A DNA stretch of 23,816 bases from Streptomyces katrae (lineage in GTDB: Bacteria > Actinomycetota > Actinomycetes > Streptomycetales > Streptomycetaceae): assembly GCF_000966975.1 (NCBI RefSeq), contig NZ_JZWV01000117.1, positions 1-23,816 of the forward strand, in the 5' to 3' direction. Positions 1 to 7,787 of this stretch are shown here, one piece after another. Made by a program: the position numbers and the translations under genes. The notes below the pieces were generated by a model, which had not been told where the DNA came from, ran no database searches, and saw only the letters and a list, made by a program, of their open reading frames with translations. Each line of letters starts with the position of its first letter. The first letter of the stretch is position 1.

Positions 1-1045
1 CCACGTGGACGCCTCGCTGCTCGCCGTCCACGAGAACAAGTTCTACGCCGACACCGCGGGCACCACGACCACCCAGCAGCGGGTGCGCGTCCACCCGCAG
101 CTCACCGCGGTCGCCGTGAACGCCACCACCGGCGAGTTCGACTCCATGCGCACCATCGCCCCGCCCGCCGGACGCGGCTGGGAGTACCTGACCGGCACCG
201 GCTGGGACTGGAACACCGAGCTGGAGCAGATCCCGGGCCTGCTGGCCGAGAAGATGCGGGCCCCGAGCGTCGAGGCGGGCCGCTACGACCTGGTCGTGGA
301 CCCGTCCAACCTGTGGCTCACCATCCACGAGTCCATCGGCCACGCCACCGAGCTCGACCGGGCGCTGGGCTACGAGGCGGCGTACGCGGGCACCTCGTTC
401 GCCACCTTCGACCAGCTGGGCACGCTCAAGTACGGCTCCTCGATCATGAACGTGACCGGCGACCGCACCGCCGAGCACGGCCTGGCCACCATCGGCTACG
501 ACGACGAGGGCGTCGAGGCGCAGAGCTGGGACCTGGTCAAGGACGGCACCCTGACCGGCTACCAGACCGACCGCCGGATCGCGAAGCTGACCGGCCTGGG
601 CCGCTCCAACGGCTGCGCCTACGCCGACTCCCCCGGGCACGTGCCCGTCCAGCGGATGGCGAACGTCTCGCTCCAGCCGGACCCGGGCGGGCTGTCCACC
701 GAGGACCTGATCGGCGGGGTGGAGCGCGGGATCTACGTGGTCGGCGACCGCTCCTGGTCCATCGACATGCAGCGCTACAACTTCCAGTTCACCGGGCAGC
801 GCTTCTTCCGGATCGAGAACGGCCGGCTGGCCGGGCAGCTGCGCGACGTCGCGTACCAGGCCACGACCACCGACTTCTGGGGTTCGATGGAGAAGGTCGG
901 CGGCCCGCAGACCTACGTCCTGGGCGGCGCCTTCAACTGCGGGAAGGCCCAGCCGGGCCAGGTCGCGGCGGTCTCCCACGGCTGCCCGTCCGCCCTGTTC
1001 CGCGACGTGAACATCCTGAACACGACCCAGGAGGCCGGCCGATGA
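1..1045 (+). CDS. tldD: TldD family metalloprotease, 5' end cut by the window
   Basis: C-terminal two thirds of a TldD-type zinc metalloprotease. The reading frame is already open at base 2, and the GTG at 5 is not a credible start because the family runs to about 480-510 residues. The zinc-binding motif HESIGH (HExxxH, bases 326-343) is intact and followed by ATELD, as in TldD. The C-terminal part carries the family blocks DRSWSIDMQRYNFQF and GGAFNCGKAQPGQ. In the known TldD/TldE system the heterodimer is a cytosolic protease that trims unfolded peptides, matures RiPP precursors such as microcin B17 and degrades the CcdA antitoxin. TldD supplies the metal site. Its stop overlaps the start of the next gene (ATGA at 1042-1045), which implies translational coupling and 1:1 synthesis with TldE. 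The substrate here is unknown; no RiPP genes are visible nearby. Confidence 0.95.
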   Translation, partial: HVDASLLAVHENKFYADTAGTTTTQQRVRVHPQLTAVAVNATTGEFDSMRTIAPPAGRGWEYLTGTGWDWNTELEQIPGLLAEKMRAPSVEAGRYDLVVDPSNLWLTIHESIGHATELDRALGYEAAYAGTSFATFDQLGTLKYGSSIMNVTGDRTAEHGLATIGYDDEGVEAQSWDLVKDGTLTGYQTDRRIAKLTGLGRSNGCAYADSPGHVPVQRMANVSLQPDPGGLSTEDLIGGVERGIYVVGDRSWSIDMQRYNFQFTGQRFFRIENGRLAGQLRDVAYQATTTDFWGSMEKVGGPQTYVLGGAFNCGKAQPGQVAAVSHGCPSALFRDVNILNTTQEAGR

Positions 1046-2430
1046 GCCGTACGAAGCCCCACGAGATCGTCGAGCGGGCCCTGGAGCTGTCCACCGCCGA
1101 CGGCTGCGTGGTCATCGCCGACGAGGAGTCCAGCGCCAACCTGCGCTGGGCGGGGAACGCGCTGACCACCAACGGCGTCACCCGCGGCCGGACCCTCACC
1201 GTGATCGCCACCGTCGACGGCGGTCAGGGGACGGCCTCGGGGGTCGTCTCGCGCTCCGCCGTCACCGCCGCCGACCTGGAGCCCCTCGTACGGGCCGCCG
1301 AGGCGGCCGCGCGGGCCGCCGGCCCCGCTGAGGACGCCCAGCCGCTGGTCACCGGGACCCCGGCCTCGCCGGACTTCACCGACGGCCCCGACGAGACCTC
1401 CTCGGCGGTGTTCGCGGACTTCGCCCCGGCCCTCGGCGAGGCCTTCGCCCGGGCCCGCGCGGGCGGCCGGGAGCTGTACGGCTTCGCCAACCACGAGCTG
1501 GTCTCCACGTACGTGGGCACCTCGACGGGCCTGCGGCTGCGCCACGACCAGCCGAACGGCACCCTGGAGCTCAACGCCAAGTCCCCGGACCGGTCGCGCT
1601 CCGCCTGGGCCGGGCGGGCCACCCGTGACTTCAAGGACGTGGACCCGACCGTCCTGGACGCCGAGCTCGCCGTCCGCCTCGGCTGGGCCGAGCGGAAGGT
1701 CGAGCTGCCCGCCGGCCGGTACGAGACCCTGCTGCCCCCGACAGCCGTGGCCGACCTGCTGATCTACCAGATGTGGTCGGCGGCGGCCCGGGACGCGGCG
1801 GAGGGCCGGACGGTCTTCTCCAAGCCCGGCGGCGGCACCCGGATCGGTGAAAGGCTCTCGCGGCTGCCGCTGACCCTGCGCAGCGACCCGAACGCCCCCG
1901 GCCTGGAGTCGGCGCCGTTCGTGATCGCGCACAGCTCGGGCGACGACGCCTCGGTGTTCGACAACGGTCTGCCGGTGCCGGCGACCGAGTGGATCAGCGG
2001 CGGCGAGCTGGCCCGGCTGACCACGACCCGGCACAGCGCCGGGCTGACCGGGCTGCCGCTCTCCCCCGCCTTCGGGAACCTGATCCTGGAGGGGGGCGGG
2101 GACAGGTCCCTGGAGGAGATGGTCGCGTCCACCGAGCGGGGCCTGCTGCTGACCTGCCTCTGGTACATCCGCGAGGTCGACCCGGCGACGCTGCTGCTGA
2201 CGGGCCTGACCCGGGACGGCGTCTACCTGGTGGAGAACGGGCAGGTCACGGGCGAGGTGAACAATTTCCGGTTCAACGAGTCCCCGGTGGACCTGCTCTC
2301 GCGCGCCACGGAGGCGGGGCGCACCGAGAGGACCCTGCCGCGGGAGTGGGGCGACTGGTTCACGCGGGCCGCGATGCCGCCCGTCCGCATCCCGGACTTC
2401 AACATGAGTTCGGTCAGCAAGGGCGTCTGA
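1042..2430 (+). CDS. tldE: TldE/PmbA family protein, partner of TldD
   Basis: Protein of 462 residues, full length for the family, starting at the ATG that overlaps the tldD stop by 4 bp. It is the non-catalytic partner: no HExxxH motif is present, as in known TldE (PmbA), which closes over the TldD active site to form the protease chamber. Visible features are the N-terminal block starting [17 protein letters not shown], the central [17 protein letters not shown] segment, and the C-terminal [20 protein letters not shown] and [13 protein letters not shown] blocks typical of PmbA/TldE. The adjacent arrangement matches other actinomycetes. A longer ORF running in from base 313 in the same frame is tldD antiframe coding, not an N-terminal extension. 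Function is inferred from family and context. Confidence 0.94.
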   Translation: MSRTKPHEIVERALELSTADGCVVIADEESSANLRWAGNALTTNGVTRGRTLTVIATVDGGQGTASGVVSRSAVTAADLEPLVRAAEAAARAAGPAEDAQPLVTGTPASPDFTDGPDETSSAVFADFAPALGEAFARARAGGRELYGFANHELVSTYVGTSTGLRLRHDQPNGTLELNAKSPDRSRSAWAGRATRDFKDVDPTVLDAELAVRLGWAERKVELPAGRYETLLPPTAVADLLIYQMWSAAARDAAEGRTVFSKPGGGTRIGERLSRLPLTLRSDPNAPGLESAPFVIAHSSGDDASVFDNGLPVPATEWISGGELARLTTTRHSAGLTGLPLSPAFGNLILEGGGDRSLEEMVASTERGLLLTCLWYIREVDPATLLLTGLTRDGVYLVENGQVTGEVNNFRFNESPVDLLSRATEAGRTERTLPREWGDWFTRAAMPPVRIPDFNMSSVSKGV

Positions 2431-2436
2431 CGCACC

Positions 2437-2442
2437 TAGACT
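2437..2442 (+). promoter_or_regulatory. Candidate -10 box for tyrS
   Basis: TAGACT matches the actinomycete TANNNT -10 consensus and sits 7 nt after the tldE stop and about 40 nt before tyrS. No convincing TTGAC-like -35 is visible 17-19 nt upstream, so this is tentative. It would give tyrS its own transcript with a leader of roughly 35 nt. No T-box-like structure fits in so short a leader. Confidence 0.4.
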
Positions 2443-2482
2443 GAGCACGGCATTTCCACAATTCGTAAGGAGTCGAGAGACC

Positions 2483-3751
2483 GTGACGGACATCGTCGAC
2501 GAACTGAAGTGGCGCGGGCTGTTCGCCCAGTCCACCGATGAAGAAGCGCTGCGCAAGGCCTTCGCGGACGGTCCCGTCACGTTCTATTGCGGCTTCGACC
2601 CGACCGCCGCCTCGCTGCACGTGGGACACCTGGTGCAGGTGCTGACCGTGCGCCGGCTCCAGCAGGCGGGCCACCGCCCGCTGGCGCTGGTCGGCGGGGC
2701 GACCGGGCAGATCGGCGACCCGCGCCCGACGGCCGAGCGGACGCTGAACGACCCGGAGACCGTCGCGAACTGGGTGACGCGCCTGCGCACCCAGATCGAG
2801 CCGTTCCTGTCCTTCGAGGGCGAGAACGCGGCGGTCATGGTCAACAACCTGGACTGGACCGCGGGCATGTCCGCGATCGAGTTCCTGCGGGACATCGGCA
2901 AGCACTTCCGCGTCAACAAGATGCTGACGAAGGACTCGGTCGCCAAGCGGCTGGAGTCCGACCAGGGCATCAGCTACACGGAGTTCAGCTACCAGCTGCT
3001 CCAGGGCATGGACTTCCTGGAGCTGTACCGCCGCTACGGCTGCACCCTCCAGCAGGGCGGCTCGGACCAGTGGGGCAACCTGACGGCCGGCCTGGACCTG
3101 ATCCACCGCCTGGAGCCGCAGGCCCAGGTGCACGCGCTGGCGACCCCGCTGATGGTCAAGGCGGACGGCACCAAGTTCGGCAAGTCCGAGAGCGGGGCCG
3201 TCTGGCTCGACCCGGAGATGACCACGCCGTACGCGTTCTACCAGTTCTGGCTGAACGTGGACGACCGGGACATCTCCACCTACATGCGGATCCTGTCCTT
3301 CCGGTCCCGTGAGGAGCTGGAGGAGCTGGAGGCGCAGACCGCCGAGCGTCCGCAGGCGCGGGCCGCGCAGCGGGCGCTGGCCGAGGAGCTGACCACGCTG
3401 GTGCACGGCGCGGACCAGTGCGCGGCCGTGATCGCGGCGTCGAAGGCGCTGTTCGGCCAGGGCGAGCTGGCGGAGCTGGACGCGGCCACGCTGGCGGCGG
3501 CCCTGTCCGAGCTGCCGCACGCGCAGGTGGCGGAGCTGGGCCCGGTGGTGGACCTGTTCGCGGAGACCGGCCTGGTCGCCAGCAAGTCCGCCGCCCGCCG
3601 GACCGTGAAGGAGGGCGGCGCCTACGTGAACAACGTGAAGGTGACCGCCGAGGACGCGGTCCCGGCGCAGGAGGACCTGCTGCACGGGCGCTGGCTGGTG
3701 CTGCGCCGCGGCAAGAAGAACCTGGCGGCGGTCGAGGTGACCGGCGCCTGA
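2483..3751 (+). CDS. tyrS: Tyrosyl-tRNA synthetase
   Basis: Cytosolic class I aminoacyl-tRNA synthetase of 422 residues that charges tRNA-Tyr with tyrosine using ATP. The GTG start is chosen because AAGGAG (2467-2472) lies 10 nt upstream and the N terminus ([20 protein letters not shown]) is standard. The HIGH motif appears as HVGH (residues 46-49) in [14 protein letters not shown]. The KMSKS loop appears as KFGKS (residues 231-235), the usual variant in bacterial TyrRS of this type. The tyrosine/tRNA-binding core includes [10 protein letters not shown] and GGSDQWGN. The last roughly 70 residues form an S4-like RNA-binding domain ([21 protein letters not shown]). Length and motif order are complete. 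It lies 52 nt downstream of tldE and ends just before a strong hairpin terminator. Confidence 0.98.
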   Translation: MTDIVDELKWRGLFAQSTDEEALRKAFADGPVTFYCGFDPTAASLHVGHLVQVLTVRRLQQAGHRPLALVGGATGQIGDPRPTAERTLNDPETVANWVTRLRTQIEPFLSFEGENAAVMVNNLDWTAGMSAIEFLRDIGKHFRVNKMLTKDSVAKRLESDQGISYTEFSYQLLQGMDFLELYRRYGCTLQQGGSDQWGNLTAGLDLIHRLEPQAQVHALATPLMVKADGTKFGKSESGAVWLDPEMTTPYAFYQFWLNVDDRDISTYMRILSFRSREELEELEAQTAERPQARAAQRALAEELTTLVHGADQCAAVIAASKALFGQGELAELDAATLAAALSELPHAQVAELGPVVDLFAETGLVASKSAARRTVKEGGAYVNNVKVTAEDAVPAQEDLLHGRWLVLRRGKKNLAAVEVTGA

Positions 3752-3765
3752 CGGCACCCCGGCGA

Positions 3766-3800
3766 GGGGCCGGCCCGGACATCGCGTCCGTGCCGGCCCC
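3766..3800 (+). terminator. Bidirectional terminator between tyrS and the glsB-like gene
   Basis: Outer stem GGGGCCGGC (3766-3774) pairs perfectly with GCCGGCCCC (3792-3800). After one C/T mismatch the inner stem CGGAC (3776-3780) pairs with GTCCG (3786-3790), leaving the 5-nt loop ATCGC. It is centred between two convergent genes, 14 nt after the tyrS stop and 11 nt before the stop of the minus-strand gene. The U-tract is short, as is usual in Streptomyces. Confidence 0.9.
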
Positions 3801-3811
3801 TTCGTCATGGG

Positions 3812-4090
3812 CTACACCGTGTGGCGCTTGCCGCCGCGGAGCGCCAGGTAGACCATCTCCCCCAGCGCGACGATGGCGACGGCTCCGGCGAGCTGGAGCA
3901 GGTGCCGGGTCCAGTCGATGCCGCGGGTGTCGTGGACACCGATCCACGTCGCCACGGCATTGCCGAGGACGCCGCCGATGATGCCGAAGACGGTGGTCAG
4001 CCAGAGCGGCTGGTTCTGCTTGCCTGGCAGGATGGCCCGGGCTATGAGGCCCAGCACGAAACCGACGATGATCGCCCACAACCAAGACAT
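3812..4090 (-). CDS. GlsB/YeaQ/YmgE family stress-response membrane protein
   Basis: Small integral membrane protein of 92 residues, full length for the transglycosylase-associated (GlsB/YeaQ/YmgE) family. It has about three hydrophobic segments: residues 3-20 (LWAIIVGFVLGLIARAIL), about 29-48 (glycine-rich, FGIIGGVLGNAVATWIG) and about 65-84 (LLQLAGAVAIVALGEMVYLAL). The family signature GLIARAILPGKQ is present. An AGGAGG Shine-Dalgarno (complement of 4097-4102) lies 6 nt before the ATG, so the start is secure. These proteins are usually induced by envelope or general stress; their biochemical role is not established and the 'transglycosylase-associated' name is historical. It is monocistronic and convergent with tyrS. 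I see no distinct promoter motif upstream. Confidence 0.9.
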   Translation of the reverse strand: MSWLWAIIVGFVLGLIARAILPGKQNQPLWLTTVFGIIGGVLGNAVATWIGVHDTRGIDWTRHLLQLAGAVAIVALGEMVYLALRGGKRHTV

Positions 4091-4215
4091 GTCGAGCCTC
4101 CTCGTGGCGCGCGGTGTGCGCGCGTGCGCCCAGTCTCGGGCCGCGGGGCGGAGTACGCATGTCGGGCGGCTCCGTCCGGGCGGTACCCGCTCTCCCCGCC
4201 GCCCTGGGGGCGGCG

Positions 4216-4221
4216 TACCGT
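4216..4221 (+). promoter_or_regulatory. Candidate -10 box giving a leaderless DUF3099 transcript
   Basis: TACCGT fits TANNNT and ends 6 nt before the ATG at 4228, so transcription would start at or next to the A of the start codon. The GGGAG between box and ATG is too close (2 nt) to act as a normal Shine-Dalgarno. Confidence 0.5.
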
Positions 4222-4227
4222 GGGAGC

Positions 4228-4560
4228 ATGCAGCGGACGAAGCGGAACGGGGCCGAGGTCTTCCGGATCACCGGTGCCCGCATGGGACTCGCGGAGGACG
4301 TACGGGGGCGCCAGCGCCGGTACGTGATCTCGATGGGCATCAGGACCCTGTCGGTGGTCGCCACGGTGATCCTGTGGAACGTGGAGCGCCATGTGGCCAT
4401 CGTGACGCTCGCCGCGGGCCTGCTGCTCCCCTACATCGCGGTGGTGATCGCGAACGCCGGGCGCGAGTCGACGCCCTCCCTGCCGTCGCACTTCGTGCCC
4501 GCCCCTGTGCGCCCCGCACTGGAGCCGGGGAACCTCAGGAAAACCTCAGATCAATCATGA
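4228..4560 (+). CDS. DUF3099 domain-containing membrane protein
   Basis: Protein of 110 residues. The ATG at 4228 is preferred over in-frame upstream codons because the conserved DUF3099 N terminus (VFRITGARMGLAEDVRGRQ) begins just after it, while the upstream in-frame sequence looks like non-coding intergenic DNA. Two transmembrane helices follow: about residues 34-50 (ISMGIRTLSVVATVILW) and about 55-76 (AIVTLAAGLLLPYIAVVIANA). The tail is polar and proline-rich (residues 80-110). An Arg-rich stretch (RGRQRR) before the first helix would place the N terminus in the cytoplasm. The family is widespread in actinobacteria and of unknown function. It has a candidate leaderless promoter and is followed by a two-hairpin intergenic region. 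Confidence 0.88.
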   Translation: MQRTKRNGAEVFRITGARMGLAEDVRGRQRRYVISMGIRTLSVVATVILWNVERHVAIVTLAAGLLLPYIAVVIANAGRESTPSLPSHFVPAPVRPALEPGNLRKTSDQS

Positions 4561-4605
4561 AGTTCCGGTGCACCCCACCCGGTCCTGCGTGACATACTGC
4601 CTACG

Positions 4606-4672
4606 CGCTCCGCATCCCCCGTCGGAGCGACGGACCGACGCCGGGCAGCTCCCCCCGTGGCTGCCCGGCGTC
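4606..4672 (+). terminator. Two consecutive hairpins after the DUF3099 gene; terminator, possibly of a small RNA
   Basis: Hairpin 1 pairs CGCTCCG (4606-4612) with CGGAGCG (4623-4629) across a 10-nt loop. Hairpin 2 is a perfect 13-bp stem, GACGCCGGGCAGC (4637-4649) with GCTGCCCGGCGTC (4660-4672), across a 10-nt C-rich loop, then a pyrimidine-rich tail (GCCCTTCCGTTTGT). The simplest reading is the DUF3099 terminator. A CATACT box at 4593-4598, about 7 nt before hairpin 1, leaves open a separate roughly 75-nt transcript. The whole gap (4561-4698) contains nothing else that I recognise apart from the -10 box of the next gene. Confidence 0.75.
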
Positions 4673-4685
4673 GCCCTTCCGTTTG

Positions 4686-4691
4686 TAGGGT
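4686..4691 (+). promoter_or_regulatory. Candidate -10 box for a leaderless small gene
   Basis: TAGGGT (TANNNT) ends exactly 7 nt before the GTG at 4699, the spacing expected if transcription begins on the start codon. No Shine-Dalgarno is present: the intervening bases are GGGGCCC. Confidence 0.55.
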
Positions 4692-4698
4692 GGGGCCC

Positions 4699-4926
4699 GT
4701 GACGTCTTCCGATACCCCCACCTGCTCCGCCAAGGGCTGCCGCGACGCGGCCGTATGGGTCCTGGCCTGGAACAACCCCAAGCTGCACACGCCGGAGCGG
4801 CGCAAGACCTGGCTGGCGTGCGAGGAACACCGCGAGCACCTCTCCCAGTTCCTCGGGGTCCGCGGCTTCCTCAAGGACGTCGTACGGCTGGAGGAGTGGG
4901 TACAGCCGGAGGGCTCGGAGCGCTGA
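4699..4926 (+). CDS. Small conserved actinomycete protein with Cys/His pairs, function unknown
   Basis: Protein of 75 residues starting VTSSDTPTCSAKGC. CSAKGC (C-x4-C) near residues 9-14 and CEEHREH near residues 40-46 could together form a small treble-clef-like zinc site; that is my inference from spacing. The centre, WNNPKLHTPERRKTWLAC, is strongly conserved in my memory of streptomycete homologues, some of which carry an unsupported 'acetone carboxylase' label in databases; nothing here supports that enzyme. The GTG at 4699 is chosen because the conserved protein starts there and a -10 box lies 7 nt upstream. The in-frame upstream ATG at 4657 falls inside the terminator stem and is rejected. 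It ends 17 nt before a strong terminator. Confidence 0.85.
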   Translation: MTSSDTPTCSAKGCRDAAVWVLAWNNPKLHTPERRKTWLACEEHREHLSQFLGVRGFLKDVVRLEEWVQPEGSER

Positions 4927-4943
4927 ACCCTCCCACGGACGCC

Positions 4944-4975
4944 GAAAGCCCCCTCCCGGTGCGGAGGGGGCTTTC
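4944..4975 (+). terminator. Strong bidirectional terminator between the small gene and moaA
   Basis: A perfect 13-bp stem, GAAAGCCCCCTCC (4944-4956) with GGAGGGGGCTTTC (4963-4975), closes a 6-nt loop (CGGTGC). The AAA/TTT at the stem base gives a short U-run in both directions, fitting the two convergent genes it separates. Confidence 0.93.
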
Positions 4976-5006
4976 CTGTGCGTGGGCGCCGGCGGGAGGC
5001 CGGCCC

Positions 5007-5996
5007 TCAGCCGCCGATCGCGGACATCGGGCGGTCCGGCTGGAGGAAGGACGGGTCGTCGAGGCCGGAGCCGGCCTTCTTGCCCCACATCGCCACCTTC
5101 CACAGGCGGGCGATCTCCTCGTCCGGGGCGCCCGAGCGCAGCGCGGAGCGCAGGTCGGACTCCTCGGTGGCGAACAGGCACGTACGGACCTGGCCGTCGG
5201 CCGTGAGCCGGGTGCGGTCGCAGGCGCCGCAGAAGGGGCGGGTGACGGAGGCGATGACCCCGACGGTGGCCGGGCCGCCGTCGACCACCCAGCGCTCGGC
5301 GGGGGCGGAGCCGCGCTCCTCGGCGCCCTCCTCGGTGAGGGTGAAGCGGGTGCGCAGGGACTGGAGGATGTCCCCGGCGGTGATCATGCCCTCGCGCTTC
5401 CAGCCGTGCTGGGCGTCGAGCGGCATCTGCTCGATGAAGCGGAGCTCGTACTCGTTCTCCACGGCCCAGGCGAGCAGGTCGGGGGCCTCGTCGTCGTTGA
5501 GCCCGGGCATCAGGACGGCGTTGACCTTGACCGGGGTGAGGCCCGCCTCGCGGGCGGCGGCCATGCCGTCGATCACGTCGTGGTGGCGGTCGCGGCGGGT
5601 GAGGGTCTTGAAGACCTCGGGGCGCAGGGTGTCGAGCGAAACGTTCACTCGGTCCAGTCCTGCGGCCTTGAGGGCCTGCGCAGTGCGCTTGAGGCCGATG
5701 CCGTTGGTGGTCAGCGACATCCTGGGCCGGGGCTCCAGGGCCGCGCACTGTTCGACGATCCCGACCAGGCCGGGGCGCAGCAGCGGCTCGCCGCCGGTGA
5801 AGCGGACCTCGGTGATGCCCAGGTGCGTGACGGCGATGCGGATCAGCCGGACGATCTCGTCGTCGCTGAGCAGATCGGACTTCCCCAGCCACTGCAGGCC
5901 CTCTTCGGGCATGCAGTAGGTACAGCGCAGATTGCACCGGTCGGTGAGCGAGACGCGCAGGTCAGTGGCCACGCGGCCGTATGTGTCGAGAAGCAC
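5007..5996 (-). CDS. moaA: GTP 3',8-cyclase MoaA (molybdenum cofactor biosynthesis)
   Basis: Radical SAM enzyme of 329 residues that converts GTP to 3',8-cyclo-7,8-dihydro-GTP, the first committed step to the molybdenum cofactor. The radical SAM cluster motif C-x3-C-x2-C is at C21, C25 and C28 (DRCNLRCTYC). The GGE motif follows in RFTGGEPLLRPG. The second, substrate-binding 4Fe-4S cluster uses CGAC followed by 13 residues and Cys (CGACDRTRLTADGQVRTC). The chain ends in the functional Gly-Gly tail (SAIGG). The GTG at 5996 is chosen because the conserved N terminus (LLDTYGRVATDLRVSLTD) starts there and a GGGGAGGG Shine-Dalgarno lies upstream; the longer ORF to 6131 reads through promoter sequence. 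It stands alone, without moaC, moaE or moeA. The 165-nt gap upstream holds a short hairpin but no recognisable cofactor riboswitch. Confidence 0.97.
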   Translation of the reverse strand: MLLDTYGRVATDLRVSLTDRCNLRCTYCMPEEGLQWLGKSDLLSDDEIVRLIRIAVTHLGITEVRFTGGEPLLRPGLVGIVEQCAALEPRPRMSLTTNGIGLKRTAQALKAAGLDRVNVSLDTLRPEVFKTLTRRDRHHDVIDGMAAAREAGLTPVKVNAVLMPGLNDDEAPDLLAWAVENEYELRFIEQMPLDAQHGWKREGMITAGDILQSLRTRFTLTEEGAEERGSAPAERWVVDGGPATVGVIASVTRPFCGACDRTRLTADGQVRTCLFATEESDLRSALRSGAPDEEIARLWKVAMWGKKAGSGLDDPSFLQPDRPMSAIGG

Positions 5997-6102
5997 TGTG
6001 GGCCCCCTCCCCTGTCCGGATCTAGAGGTTCTATGGATCGAGCGTACGCGACCCGTGTGTCCCGGAGAGGTGCCCGAATGAACGAGACGTAACGCGGCCG
6101 CA

Positions 6103-6118
6103 TCGTACGGAAGTACGA
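6103..6118. repeat. Short hairpin between the symporter gene and moaA
   Basis: TCGTAC (6103-6108) and GTACGA (6113-6118) form a perfect 6-bp inverted repeat around GGAA. It is flanked on both sides by CGCGGCC (6093-6099 and 6119-6125). It lies downstream of the symporter stop and upstream of moaA, so it could be a weak terminator or a protein-binding site. The sequence does not decide which. Confidence 0.4.
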
Positions 6119-6161
6119 CGCGGCCACGCACGGTGTTCGTACGGTCTCGGGGAGCGGCCCG

Positions 6162-7787
6162 TCAGTGGGCCCCGGTCCCGGTGAGGGAGCGCACCTCCAG
6201 CTCGGCGTACTTCTGGGGGTCGGCCTTCTCCTTGGACAGGACGGTGCCCAGCCAGCCGAGGAGGAAGCCCAGCGGGATCGAGATGATGCCGGGGTTCTCC
6301 AGCGGGAACCAGTAGAAGTCGGCGTCCTTGAACATCGAGGTCGGCTTGCCGGAGACCACCGGCGAGAAGAGGACCAGGCCGACCGCCGAGATCAGGCCGC
6401 CGTAGATGGACCACAGCGCGCCCTGGGTGGTGAAGCGCTTCCAGAAGAGGCTGTAGAGGATCGTCGGGAGGTTGGCGGAGGCGGCGACCGCGAAGGCGAG
6501 GGCGACCAGGCCGGCCACGTTCATGTCGCGGGCCAGCGCCCCGAGGAAGATCGCGACGGCGCCGATGACCACGGTGGACCAGCGGGCGGCGCGCACCTCC
6601 TCCTTCTCGGTGGCCCGTCCCTTGCGGATGACGTTGACGTAGATGTCGTGCGCGAAGGACGAGGAGGAGGCCAGGGTGAGGCCGGCGACCACGGCGAGGA
6701 TGGTGGCGAAGGCCACCGCGGAGATCACCGCGAGGAGGATCGCGCCGCCGGTGGAGTCGGGGCCGCCGCCGACGGCCTGGGCGAGCAGCGGGGCCGCGGT
6801 GTTGCCGGCCTTGTTGGACTTGATGATGTCGTCGCGGTTGAGGAGGGCGGCGGCACCGAAGCCGAGGGCGATCGTCATCAGGTAGAAGGCGCCGATGATG
6901 CCGATGGCCCAGTTCACGGACTTGCGGGCGGCCTTGGCGGTGGGCACCGTGTAGAAGCGGATCAGGATGTGCGGCAGACCGGCGGTGCCCAGGACGAGGG
7001 CGAGGCCGAGGGAGAAGAAGTCCAGCTTGCTCAGCGAGTCCTTGCCGTACTTCAGGCCCGGCTCCAGGAACTTCGCCCCCTTGCCGCTGTGCTCGGCGGC
7101 CTGGCCGAGCAGGGCCGAGATGTTGAAGTTGAACTTCAGCAGCACCAGGAAGGTGATCAGCAGGGTGCCCGCGATCAGCAGCACCGCCTTGATCATCTGG
7201 ACCCAGGTGGTGCCCTTCATCCCGCCGATGGTCACGTAGACGATCATCAGGACGCCGACCAGGGCGACCACGGCGATCTTTCCGCCGTCGGCGGTGATGC
7301 CCAGCAGCAGCGAGACGAGCACGCCGGCGCCGGCCATCTGCGCGAGCAGGTAGAAGATCGAGACCACGATGGTGGAGGCGCCGGCGGCGGTCCGGACGGG
7401 CCGCTGGCGCATCCGGTAGGCGAGCACGTCGCCCATCGTGTAGCGGCCGGAGTTGCGCAGCGGCTCGGCGACCAGCAGCAGGGCCACCAGCCAGGCCACG
7501 AGGAAGCCGATGGAGTAGAGGAAGCCGTCGTAGCCGAAGAGGGCGATGGCTCCGGCGATGCCGAGGAAGGACGCGGCGGACATGTAGTCGCCGGAGATGG
7601 CGAGGCCGTTCTGGAAGCCGGTGAACTGGCGGCCGCCGGCGTAGAAGTCGGCGGCGTCCTTGGTCTGGCGGCCGGCCCAGACGGTGATGATGAGGGTGGC
7701 GACGACGAACAGCCCGAACAGGGTGATGATCAGCGGGCGGTGTTCGGTGGCACCGGCGGCGGTCGTCAGGTGCGGGATGGCGCTCAT
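6162..7787 (-). CDS. Sodium/solute symporter, cation acetate symporter (ActP/MctC type)
   Basis: Integral membrane transporter of 541 residues in the solute:sodium symporter (SSF) family, with about 13 predicted transmembrane helices. The N terminus has AGRQTKDAADFYAGGRQFTG followed by the SSF core GLAISGDYMSAASFLGIAGAIAL, characteristic of acetate/short monocarboxylate permeases (ActP, MctC). Other family stretches are GGMKGTTWVQMIKAVLLI, GTAGLPHILIRFYTVP and ASSSSFAHDIYVNV. It probably imports acetate, propionate or pyruvate with Na+ or H+; the exact substrate cannot be read from sequence. The ATG overlaps the stop of the DUF485 gene by 4 bp (ATGA), so the two are translationally coupled, as is usual for actP with its small DUF485 partner. 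ORF sequence upstream of this ATG in the same frame is out-of-frame DUF485 coding. Confidence 0.93.
   Translation of the reverse strand: MSAIPHLTTAAGATEHRPLIITLFGLFVVATLIITVWAGRQTKDAADFYAGGRQFTGFQNGLAISGDYMSAASFLGIAGAIALFGYDGFLYSIGFLVAWLVALLLVAEPLRNSGRYTMGDVLAYRMRQRPVRTAAGASTIVVSIFYLLAQMAGAGVLVSLLLGITADGGKIAVVALVGVLMIVYVTIGGMKGTTWVQMIKAVLLIAGTLLITFLVLLKFNFNISALLGQAAEHSGKGAKFLEPGLKYGKDSLSKLDFFSLGLALVLGTAGLPHILIRFYTVPTAKAARKSVNWAIGIIGAFYLMTIALGFGAAALLNRDDIIKSNKAGNTAAPLLAQAVGGGPDSTGGAILLAVISAVAFATILAVVAGLTLASSSSFAHDIYVNVIRKGRATEKEEVRAARWSTVVIGAVAIFLGALARDMNVAGLVALAFAVAASANLPTILYSLFWKRFTTQGALWSIYGGLISAVGLVLFSPVVSGKPTSMFKDADFYWFPLENPGIISIPLGFLLGWLGTVLSKEKADPQKYAELEVRSLTGTGAH

Noticed and set aside
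313..2430. A long N-terminal extension of TldE reaching back into tldD.
   Set aside because: The extension is Arg/Pro-rich shadow coding of tldD; the conserved TldE N terminus starts at 1042 with an ATGA overlap.
2431..2482. T-box leader for tyrS.
   Set aside because: The gap is 52 nt, too short for the specifier stem, antiterminator and terminator, and no such stems are visible.
2414..3808. Long antisense open frame opposite tyrS (and similar ones opposite tldE, the symporter and the protease).
   Set aside because: Such frames are expected in very G+C-rich DNA. Their translations are low-complexity Arg/Gly/Pro/Ala/His-rich, match no family, and lie opposite clear genes.
4657..4698. Upstream ATG start for the 75-residue small protein.
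   Set aside because: The ATG lies within the 13-bp terminator hairpin; the GTG at 4699 has a correctly spaced -10 box and begins the conserved sequence.
5997..6161. Molybdenum-cofactor riboswitch upstream of moaA.
   Set aside because: Only one 6-bp hairpin is present in the gap; the multi-stem architecture of that riboswitch is not seen, and the ribosome binding site is unstructured.
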